This document shows, piece after piece, positions 17,378-26,000 of a stretch of 64,000 nucleotides of DNA. The stretch is taken from NCBI RefSeq assembly GCF_000378445.1, contig NZ_KB899697.1, forward strand, positions 62,001-126,000. The letters run 5' to 3'. This DNA is from Deinococcus aquatilis DSM 23025 (GTDB taxonomy: Bacteria; Deinococcota; Deinococci; Deinococcales; Deinococcaceae). Position numbers and translations under genes: made by a program. The first letter of the stretch is position 1. Every line of letters starts with the position of its first letter. The notes beneath the pieces are model-generated. The model saw only the letters and a program-made list of their open reading frames with translations. It did not search any database and was not told where the DNA came from.

Positions 17378-19158
17378 CGGGCCAGCCCAGCGGGAGAGGG
17401 CAGAAATCCGCTGCCGACCATGCCGTCCAGATAAAGCCGCACCAGATCGGCATTCATGGGGGGGCAGGTCAGACCCTGCGGGGCGAGTTGGGCAGTGGCC
17501 TGCGCTCCGCCAAAATGCGGGGGCCGCAGTCCGGTCGCCTCGGCCACACTGAGATGGGCGATCAGGGGGAGCAGCGTGTAGAGCGAATTTTCTGGCCCCG
17601 CCGCCTCTATGCGGGCCTGCCAGTCTGCGTAATCGGTGGTTGCCAGCGGGTAGCCGTAGGCCCGGAGTTGCCCAAACAGATCGTTCAGGCCGCTGCTTTC
17701 CGGATTGACGAGATGGTAGGTTCGGCCCTGCGAGGCTTCGTCGAGGGCCAGGCGCACCAGTCCGGCAGCGGCGTAATCGGCACTGACGATATTCAGGCCG
17801 CTGCGGATGCTGGGGGCCATGCCCAGTTGCACACAACCCCGGAACAGGCGGCACAGCGCGTCGTTTTCGTTGCTGACGCCCGTGCGTGTGTGGCCGCCGA
17901 TGATGCTGGGGCGGTAGATGGTGACCGGAATGCCGCGCCCGCTCGCCTGCCGCGCCAGTCCCTCGGCCACCCAGCGGCTCTGGGCGTAGCCGCCCGTGAC
18001 GGTGGGCAGAGCGTCTATGTCCTCGGTTTCTGGGATGTGTGCGCGGCCCAGCAGACGCGAACTGCTGAACAGATGAATGGTGCTGACAAAATGCACGGGC
18101 TTCAGGTGGCCGCGCACCGCCAGCCGAAACAGATCGGCGCAGGCGTCCACGTTGCTGGGCTTGAGGGTGGCGTAGGAATAGGCAAAATTCACCGTCGCCC
18201 CAGCATGGAAGGTGGCGTCTACCCCGGCAGCCAGCGCCGCGAATCCGGCCTCTCCCAGCCCAAAGCGGGGCGCGGTCAGGTCGCCGCAGTGGGCACGGAC
18301 GCGGCCCTGATCCCAGACCGCGCCGGGGCAGAACCGTTGCTGGGCAGCCCGCAGGCGCTCCAGGGCTGCATCCGGTGAATCGGCCCTGACCAGACAGTGC
18401 ACGGTCAGGTCAGTGGTTGCCAGCAGTTCGGCCAGCAGATGCGAACCGAAAAATCCGGTGGCCCCAGTCAGGAACACGGCCCGCCATTGCCCCGGCGGTG
18501 TAGCCCCGGCTCCCGGCGGCACCTGAATATCGGCGGCCAGATTCACGTCGGCCCGGAGCAGGTCGGTGGACTGTTCCAGCTCGGTGTCGTCGGCCTCGAA
18601 CGCTGACAGGTCGAACTGTTCGGCAGGAACGTCTGCTGACGGCATGGGCGCGGGGGCGGCGCGGCGGGCCAGAGCTACACCTGCCGCTAGACCTGCCGCT
18701 GTGGGCGACGAGAACATCAGAGCCACGGGCAGGGTCACGCCCAGGCGTTCACGCAGTTTGGCTCCCAATTCTGTTGCCAGGAGCGAATCGCCGCCCATCA
18801 GGAAAAAGTCGTCGTGGATGCCGAGGTCGGGGCGGTTCAGGACTTCGCGGAAGACGGCCAACACGTCACGCTCCAGGTCGGTGCGTGGAGGGGCGTGGCC
18901 GCCCGCCTGTGCCGGGGCCGGATCGGGCAGCGCGGTCGTATCGACCTTGCCGTTGGCCGTCAGAGGAAAGGCGGGCAGCACGGCAAATTGGCGGGGAATC
19001 AGGTGGGTGGGCAACCGGCGTTCCAACTCGGCCAGAACGTCAGCAGTGAGCTGGTCGGCCACCCAGGCAGGCGGCGGCGCAAGCTCCTGCTCGGCCAGCA
19101 GACGGGTCAGCAGTCGGCGCTGAGATGGTGTGAGCTGGGCTGATGCGACTTGGTTCAT
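17374..19158 (-). CDS. NRPS protein: A-domain C-terminal piece, PCP, thioester reductase
   Basis: A 594-aa protein. Seen: residues about 30-80 carry the C-terminal subdomain of an adenylation domain (LERRLPTHLIPRQF, then LTANGKVD, the A10 motif with its catalytic Lys); a peptidyl carrier domain with GGDSLL (Ser about 123); and an NAD(P)H-dependent thioester reductase domain (TGATGFFGSHLL near 234; FVSTIHLF; GGYAQSRWVAE near 391). The reductase YxxxK motif reads YAQSR, with Arg for Lys. The upstream protein lacks this A subdomain, so the two must work together. The ATG at 19158 lies 8 bp after the upstream stop; an in-frame GTG at 19170 would give the 4-bp overlap usual in this operon. Inferred: it reductively releases a heterocyclic aldehyde or alcohol. 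Confidence 0.88.
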   Translation of the reverse strand: MNQVASAQLTPSQRRLLTRLLAEQELAPPPAWVADQLTADVLAELERRLPTHLIPRQFAVLPAFPLTANGKVDTTALPDPAPAQAGGHAPPRTDLERDVLAVFREVLNRPDLGIHDDFFLMGGDSLLATELGAKLRERLGVTLPVALMFSSPTAAGLAAGVALARRAAPAPMPSADVPAEQFDLSAFEADDTELEQSTDLLRADVNLAADIQVPPGAGATPPGQWRAVFLTGATGFFGSHLLAELLATTDLTVHCLVRADSPDAALERLRAAQQRFCPGAVWDQGRVRAHCGDLTAPRFGLGEAGFAALAAGVDATFHAGATVNFAYSYATLKPSNVDACADLFRLAVRGHLKPVHFVSTIHLFSSSRLLGRAHIPETEDIDALPTVTGGYAQSRWVAEGLARQASGRGIPVTIYRPSIIGGHTRTGVSNENDALCRLFRGCVQLGMAPSIRSGLNIVSADYAAAGLVRLALDEASQGRTYHLVNPESSGLNDLFGQLRAYGYPLATTDYADWQARIEAAGPENSLYTLLPLIAHLSVAEATGLRPPHFGGAQATAQLAPQGLTCPPMNADLVRLYLDGMVGSGFLPSPAGLAR

Positions 19159-19166
19159 TTCCCGGC

Positions 19167-22100
19167 TCACAACTGGCCCGCCTGTCCATCTGGCAGCGCC
19201 GTCACACGTTCGAGCAGGCGGGCAAAACGGGCCTCCGGGCGCAGGTCGGCCAGTCCAGCGGCGCGGGTGGCTGCCGCCCGGTCGGGTTCCAGCAGGCCGC
19301 CCACCAGAGAATGAACCAGGCGTTGCGCGGGGCCGAGGCACAGAGCGCGGGCCACAGCAGGTTCATCCAGCTCGCCCACCTGACATACGCCCAGCGGCGT
19401 GGACGCGGCCTGAAGTTCCAGCAGTCCGGTCATCAGACCCGCCTCCAGGGTACAAAAATGAATCGAGCGGTCGCCGTAGACGGGGGCGATGGCCCGCAGA
19501 TCGGCCACAAACAGCAGGGCAAAGGCGGCCTCGTCGAACATCGGACGGTTGATCAGTGGGTGATAGGCGGCGCGGGGCAGCGGCAACGAACCGGGCAGGG
19601 CACGCAGGTGGCCGGAGGCGGGATCAAGCACATGCAGGCCCTCCTCCAGACCCTCTATGCGGCCTGCCCGCGCCCACAGGTACGCGTCCACCGGGTAAAG
19701 GTCGCCCGCCGAGGCATAGCGCCGCCGCCCAGTCAGAGGATCGGGCAGAAGTGCGCCCAGCCACGCGCCGAACAGGGCTGCGGGCAGCGGCTCCAGCGCG
19801 TAGCGGCGAAAGCTGCGGCGAGCGCGGAGCCGCTCCAGGTGCGGGCCAGCGGGAGAGGTCAGCGCAAAAGTCGCGCCGTCTGCGGGGGTTGGCGTGGGTG
19901 ATTTCTGTTTGAAGACAGCGCGGGCTTCAGGCGTGGTCAACAGCCCCAGTTGTGCATCCAGTACAGGGTCGCCGCTGCGGTAAGGGCGCAACGTGTCGGC
20001 GGCGTGCATCAGTTCTGTCAGCAGAGAATCCGGGACCACAGTATTGGAGGCAGCGGGAGTGGCCTCCGGCACGAGGTAGGCCGTGAGGGTCGGCTGCCGG
20101 GCGGGGCTAGGGCGCACCGTGACCAGCGTGTCGCGCACGCCCGGCACGGCGCGGATGGCGCTTTCGATCTCTCCGAGTTCTATACGGTGACCGCGAATCT
20201 TGACCTGACGGTCCACGCGCCCCAGCAGTTCCAACGCTCCGCCCGGCAACACGCGTCCCAGATCGCCCGTGCGGTACAGCCGCTCTCCGGTACGCGGATG
20301 CACGAAGAATCGGGCGGCGCTGCGTTCGGCGTCCTTCCAGTAGCCCAGCGCCACGCCTGCGCCGCCGATAAACAGTTCTCCGGGAGCCAGATCGGGTGCG
20401 GGGTTCAGGGCCGAATCGAGCACCTGCACAGTCTGAAAGGACATGGCCTGGCCATACGGAACACTGGCCCAGCCGGGATCTATCGCCCCGACCTCATGCA
20501 AAATAGACCAGATTGACGCCTCAGTGGCACCGCCCAGGCTGATCAGGCGGGCCTGTGGCAACTGCCGCTGCACAGCGGGAAGGAGTCCCAGCGGAATCCA
20601 GTCGCCGCTGAGCAAAAGCAGGCGTAAGGAAACGAGGTCAGCGGGTGAGTCGGCAGGTGAACCGGCCCCGAGCAGCATATCCAGCAACGCCGGAACAGAA
20701 TTCCAGACCGTGACGCCGTGAGTCTGAATCAGGTGCCGCCAGTGGTCGGGGTCGCGGCGGCCCGCGTGGGTAGGCAGCACCAGCGCTCCGCCCGCCGCAA
20801 ATGTGCCGAACAGGTCGTACACCGACAGGTCGAAAGTCAGTGCCGATACGCCCAAGACCCGGTCGGCGGGGCCGATGCCAAAGCGGTGATTCACGTCCAG
20901 CACCGTATTGACCGCGCCCCGGTGGTCGATCATCACGCCTTTGGGCTGCCCTGTAGAGCCGGACGTGTAGATGATGTATGCGAGGTCGCCGGGCAAGACG
21001 GTGGGGAGAGGAAAGTGAGAAGCAGTGGGCGGAGGCGGATCGGTAAACGGCTGGATGGAGAGACCGGGCAGCAGGGGCAGGTGGGCCAGCAGATGCGGCT
21101 GCGTGAGCGCCAACCGTGCGCCGCTGGCCTCCAGCAGCCTGAGCAGGCGTTCGGGCGGTTGATCGGGGTCTACCGGCAGGTACGCGCCGCCCGCCCGCAT
21201 CACGGCCAACGCCGCCGCTGCGCCTTCCCAACCACGTTCCATGACCAGCGCGACAGGCTGGCCTGTGCCCACGCCAGCGCCCCGCAACACCTGTGCCCAG
21301 GCTGCGGTCAGGACGTCCAGTTGACCGTAACTCAGGCTGCGGCCCGGCGCGATGATGGCCGGAGCCAGGGGCTGCGCGGCGGCGCGGGTTTCAAACAGGC
21401 TGGGCAGGGTGGCCGGGCTGCGGTCAGGATCGTGGGCAAAGCCGGGGCTGGGTGGGGTGGCCCGCGCCGCCAACTGGTGGGCGGGGGCGAGGGAAGAATG
21501 GGTGGCCTTCCACGCCGCTCCTCCCTGTATCAGGGTGTGCAACACGCGCAGGTAGGCCGCGAACATCTCGTCCAGCACGCCGGGGGCAAACAGGGCGGCG
21601 CGGGCGTCCCAGGAAATGTTCAGGCCGCCGCCCTGCTCGAACACCTGATGATCGAGGCTGACCTGCGGCGTTTGAGAGAGGCCGTACACCACCTCCACGG
21701 GCAGCGGCGGCGGAATGGTGTCCTGGGCGCTGTGGCCGCCCGCAAGGTGGCTGGTAAATACGACGGGACAGAGGGCCTGCCTCGTGCCCGATTCCCTCGA
21801 CAGGTCGCGCATGACCTGTACGCCGCTGTAATGGCGGTGTTCAAGATCAGCCCACAGCTGCGCCTGAATGCGGGCGGCGCGTGCGCTGAAGGCCTCGGTG
21901 GGGGTGAGATCGAGGGCCAGCAGCGTGGTTCCGGTAAAGTCGCCCACCAACCGCTGAACGGCGGGATGCAGCGGCAGGCGGTTGAACACGGTCAGGTTCA
22001 GCGTAAAGCGGCGGCTTCCGCTCCAGCCTGCCAGCACCGTACCGAACGCGCCCAGCAGCACACTGACGGGCGTGACGCCGTGTTGGTGGGCCAGGTCTTT

Positions 22101-23012
22101 GAGCGCCCGCCACTGCTCGGGCTTCAGGCGAGCGCTGCGGCGAGAAAAAGTGCGTCCTTCGGGGCTGTGTTCGGCTACAGCCTCCAGGCCGCGTGGCCGG
22201 GGCAGCTCGGGGGCAGGTGGCAATTCGGGCAGGCGGGCCGTCCAGTATGCCTGCGAGGTTGCCCGCAGCTCGGAACCTTCCAGCGCGGCTTCGGCCAGGC
22301 GGTAATCTCGGAAGGTGATCGGCAGCGGTGGCAAAGCGGCCTGGGGCGAGTTGTAGTACACGAACCAGTCTTCCAGCACGATCTGAAAGGAGCGCAGATC
22401 GAGAACGAGCATGTCGAAAGACACGCACACCCGCGTCAGGCCGGAAGCGAGGCGCAGCGCCCGCAGATCGAACATGGGCCACACGGCAGGGTCGTACACC
22501 CGCGCCTGCATCTCCGTGCGGTTGGCATTCAGGCGGGCCTCACTCTCCTGGGTGCTCAGGCCAGTCAGGTCCGCTTCCCTGATTTCAAAGTCGGGCACCT
22601 GCTCCAGCACGCGCTGAAAGCCGTCCGGCTGCACCACCATCCTGAGCTGATCGTGGCGGGCGATAACCTGCCGCCAGGCCCGCGCCATGCGCCCCACGTC
22701 GGTCATCTCCAGGTCAAACTCGCTGTAAACGTGTGCCCCCACGCCGCCCAGGTCCAGCCCCTCCTGACGGCCCAGCCAGTAGGCGTGCTGAATGTCGGTG
22801 AGCGGGAAGGGGTCGTGGGCGTGCGCCGGGTCGGGCAGGACGCTGGGGAGAGCTTCCGGCATGGATGCTGGCTGCGGAGGCGAGGCCGAAGCTGGGGCCG
22901 CCGCCGCTTCTTTTTCGCGCAGCAGGCGCAGCAGCAGCGCCCGTTTCTGGTCGGGGGTCAGGTGGGCCAGCCCGTCTGCCGGTGGGTTCGGGGGCGGATC
23001 GGTCACGGTCAT
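19167..23012 (-). CDS. NRPS protein: heterocyclisation, adenylation (N-part), oxidase
   Basis: A 1281-aa protein. Seen: a cyclisation (Cy) domain (about 60-490) starting FPLTDIQHAYWLGR and holding the Cy signature DxxxxDxxS (DMLVLDLRS near 197); an adenylation domain (about 520-1000) with YIIYTSGSTGQPKG (A3), FDLSVYDLFG (A4), GGATEASIWS (A5) and GHRIELGEIE (A8); then a nitroreductase-like FMN oxidase domain (about 1055-1260, starting RRSFRRY). There is no A10 and no carrier domain; these are in the next gene. Residues read at the specificity positions give D-L-Y-N-L-S-L-I-W, matching the cysteine code. Known: Cy-A-Ox modules such as EpoB make thiazoles from cysteine. The ATG overlaps the PKS stop. 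Confidence 0.92.
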   Translation of the reverse strand: MTVTDPPPNPPADGLAHLTPDQKRALLLRLLREKEAAAAPASASPPQPASMPEALPSVLPDPAHAHDPFPLTDIQHAYWLGRQEGLDLGGVGAHVYSEFDLEMTDVGRMARAWRQVIARHDQLRMVVQPDGFQRVLEQVPDFEIREADLTGLSTQESEARLNANRTEMQARVYDPAVWPMFDLRALRLASGLTRVCVSFDMLVLDLRSFQIVLEDWFVYYNSPQAALPPLPITFRDYRLAEAALEGSELRATSQAYWTARLPELPPAPELPRPRGLEAVAEHSPEGRTFSRRSARLKPEQWRALKDLAHQHGVTPVSVLLGAFGTVLAGWSGSRRFTLNLTVFNRLPLHPAVQRLVGDFTGTTLLALDLTPTEAFSARAARIQAQLWADLEHRHYSGVQVMRDLSRESGTRQALCPVVFTSHLAGGHSAQDTIPPPLPVEVVYGLSQTPQVSLDHQVFEQGGGLNISWDARAALFAPGVLDEMFAAYLRVLHTLIQGGAAWKATHSSLAPAHQLAARATPPSPGFAHDPDRSPATLPSLFETRAAAQPLAPAIIAPGRSLSYGQLDVLTAAWAQVLRGAGVGTGQPVALVMERGWEGAAAALAVMRAGGAYLPVDPDQPPERLLRLLEASGARLALTQPHLLAHLPLLPGLSIQPFTDPPPPTASHFPLPTVLPGDLAYIIYTSGSTGQPKGVMIDHRGAVNTVLDVNHRFGIGPADRVLGVSALTFDLSVYDLFGTFAAGGALVLPTHAGRRDPDHWRHLIQTHGVTVWNSVPALLDMLLGAGSPADSPADLVSLRLLLLSGDWIPLGLLPAVQRQLPQARLISLGGATEASIWSILHEVGAIDPGWASVPYGQAMSFQTVQVLDSALNPAPDLAPGELFIGGAGVALGYWKDAERSAARFFVHPRTGERLYRTGDLGRVLPGGALELLGRVDRQVKIRGHRIELGEIESAIRAVPGVRDTLVTVRPSPARQPTLTAYLVPEATPAASNTVVPDSLLTELMHAADTLRPYRSGDPVLDAQLGLLTTPEARAVFKQKSPTPTPADGATFALTSPAGPHLERLRARRSFRRYALEPLPAALFGAWLGALLPDPLTGRRRYASAGDLYPVDAYLWARAGRIEGLEEGLHVLDPASGHLRALPGSLPLPRAAYHPLINRPMFDEAAFALLFVADLRAIAPVYGDRSIHFCTLEAGLMTGLLELQAASTPLGVCQVGELDEPAVARALCLGPAQRLVHSLVGGLLEPDRAAATRAAGLADLRPEARFARLLERVTALPDGQAGQL

Positions 23013-26000
23013 GGTCGGCCCTGCCCGGCGGCCTGCTGATCGGCCAACAGTCCGGCCAACATCGCTTCTACCTCTGCGTCGGGCAGGGTTTCGACGTGCC
23101 CTTTCAGGTCAGTGGCCGGAGCAGCCAGCGTCACCGATTCCGGTTCGGACACAGGCGTGGTCAGGCTTTCCAGCACGAATTCGGTCAGCCCGCGCAGGGT
23201 GATGCCGCCCACGAATTTCATGGGTGACACCTTGACCCCCGTTTCGGCCTGAATCTGACTGCCCAGCTCCACGGCCATCAGCGAGTCCACGCCCATTTTC
23301 ATGATGGCCTGATCGTGGTCGAGTTTGCCCGGAGAGGTCCCCAGGATGCGGGCCAACTGTTCGGCGAGGCGGGCACTCAGGGCGGCCCCGCGCTCCTCGT
23401 CGGAGAGATTCAGAAGCGCGGAGAGGAATCCGTTGACCTCTTGCAGGGAGGTTTCGGCGGCGTCCCCCGACAGCAGGGGAGCCAGACGCGGGGGCAACGC
23501 CACGCCGCCAGAGTGGGACCACAACGACTGGGCCAGCAGCGGCCAGTGCAGCGCCGCCACGCCCACCGCGCCGGGGCTGTGTGGGTCGCGGCTCAGCGCG
23601 GCGGGCCACAGTTCGCCCAGTGCCGCCAACAGTTGGCCCACAGGCACGGGCGTCACGCCCACCGCTTCCAGCCGGTCGGCCACCGCCGCCTGCCCGGTCA
23701 GGTAGCCCACATCGGCCACCGCGCCCCAGTTGACGGTCAGCGCGGGCAAGCCCTCGGCGCGGCGCAGATCGGCCAGAGCGTCCAAAGAGGCGTTGGCTGC
23801 GGCGTAGTTGGCCTGCCCCAGATTCCCGATCAGGGCACTGACCGATGAGAAGCACACGAACACGTCGAGGGGATCGGCCCGCGTGTGGGTGTGCAGATTC
23901 CACGCGCCCAGCACTTTGGGAGCCGTCACGCGGCGGTAACGCTCGGGCGTGAGCTGATCGATCAGAGCGTCGTCGATGACCATCGCCGCATGGAACACGC
24001 CGCGCAGTGGCCCCAGCAGGCAGGCGCACTCCAGCATGGCCTGCACGGCGTCCGGGTCGGCCATATCGGCCTGCTCCAGCGTGATCTGCAAGTCTGGCGT
24101 CTGCTGCATCAGGTCGGCCAGAGTGGCCCGCGCCGCCTCGCTGCCTCCGCTGCGGCCCACCAGCACCAGCCGCCGCGCCCCGCGTCCGGCCAGCCAGCCT
24201 GCCAGCGCCAGCCCAAAGCCGCCCAGCCCGCCCGTGATCAGATAGACGCCCTGTGGGTCGAGGCGCACGGGTTCGGGCAGCCGGGAGAGGTGCGCCGGAG
24301 CTTCGGCGGTGAGGGCCAGCACCACCTTCCCCGTGTGCCGCGCCTGCGCCATGAAGCGGAAGGCCGATTCTGCCGCCGCATACGGAAAAACCCGGTAGGC
24401 CAGCGGCGGCAGTTCGCGGGACTCGAACAGGCCCATCACGGTGTGCAGCAGGCCCTGCATCATCTGCGGGCGATCGACCCACATCCGGTCGAGGTCTACG
24501 GCAAAATAGGACAGGTTGTTGCGGAACGGAGCCAGATCCAGCGGGCTGTTCTGGTAGATGTCGCGCTTGCCGATCTCCACGAATTTGCCGTAGGGACTCA
24601 GGCAGCTCAGGCTGCGCCCGATGGCCTCGCCCGACAGCGAGTTCAGGACGATGCTGACGCCCCTGCCGCCAGTGGCCGCCAGCACTTCCTCGGCAAAATC
24701 CAGCGTGCGGGAATCCATGACATGCGCCGCCCCCAATGCCCGCAGGAGTTCGCGTTTTTCGGGTGTTCCGGCAGTGGCGTACACGGTGGCCCCGGCACGC
24801 CGACACAGCGCGATGGCCGCCAGGCCCACGCCACCCGCCGCCGCATGAATCAGGACGCGGTCGTCCGGTCCCAACTGGCAGAGGGTGTGCAGCGCGTAAT
24901 AGGCCGTCAGGTACGCAATCGGCAGGGTCGCGGCAGCCTCACTCCCCAGATGGCCGGGGCGACGAACCACGAAAGCTGAGGGCACGGTGCGGAAGCTGCT
25001 CAGGGCATCCGGGCCGCACAGCACCACCGCGTCACCGGGGGCGTATTGGGTCACGCCCTCGCCTACGCGCTCTATGAGGCCCGCCGCCTCCATGCCGTAG
25101 GAACGCCCGGTGAATCCACCTTCCAGAGCCTCGTCGGGCAACATGCCCATGCCCACCATGATGTCTTTGAAGTTCAGCGCGGCGGCCTCTATCCGCACCT
25201 CCACCTCGCCGGGTTCGGGGGCACGGCGCGGCGCGGCCTGATGGACGAGGCTGCCCAGCACGCCGGGCCGCTGAATATGAATGTGGGTGGCGCTTTCCAG
25301 ATCGGCAGGCGAGCCGGAAACGGTCAGGTCATCGCGGCTGGCACGGTTCAGACGGTGAACCCAGCGGACCGACTGACCCTGTGCTGACTGACTCTGTGCC
25401 GACTCAGTCCGTGCCACGCGTCCCTGTTCCGTGCGGAAAGCCAGTTCATCTTCGGCACTACCGCTCAGGAGTTCCTGCACCAGCACGCCGACACTGGCCG
25501 CCGCTGGTGCAGCCGGATCAAGGTCGGCCAGCCGGGGCGAGAGCTGGGGATATTCGGTGGCGACGACGCGGCCCAGCCCCCAGAGGCCCGCCTGTTGCAC
25601 GGAAGTTACGGCCCCTGCGCCTACCGCCTGCGCCCCCCGCGTGATCAACCAGAGCGGGACATGCATCTCAGTGGCCGCCAATGCCTGCACCAGCGCCAGC
25701 ACGCTCTGACCGCCCAGCAGCTCGGCGTGTTGCAGGTCGGTGACGGAAGGGTCGGCCACAGGGTTCAGGCCCCAGGCGAATACCACTCCGGCAAAAGCTC
25801 CGGCCTGTGCCAGCAGGGCAGTCAGGGCGGCGCGGTCAGCGGTCGGCACTTCCACCGCACTGGGAAGGCCACAGCCAGCAGGAGAGACGACCTGCACCGA
25901 ACCCCGCCGCGCTTCCAGTTCGGCCTGCATCTGCGCGGCAAATTCGGTGTTGTCGGCAAAAAGGAGCCAGCGGCCAGCGGGGGCGGCAGCCGGATCAGAC

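Noticed and set aside
16904..19341. Longer N-termini for the GNAT, aminotransferase and reductase proteins
   Set aside because: The frames stay open upstream, but the extra residues are Arg/Pro/Gly-rich shadows of the preceding gene. Starts at the 4-bp overlaps (15824, 17377) or just after the stop (19158) fit the operon.
20718..23039. 773-codon plus-strand open frame opposite the Cy-A gene
   Set aside because: It is fully antisense to the Cy and A domains, whose motifs are intact. No family features.
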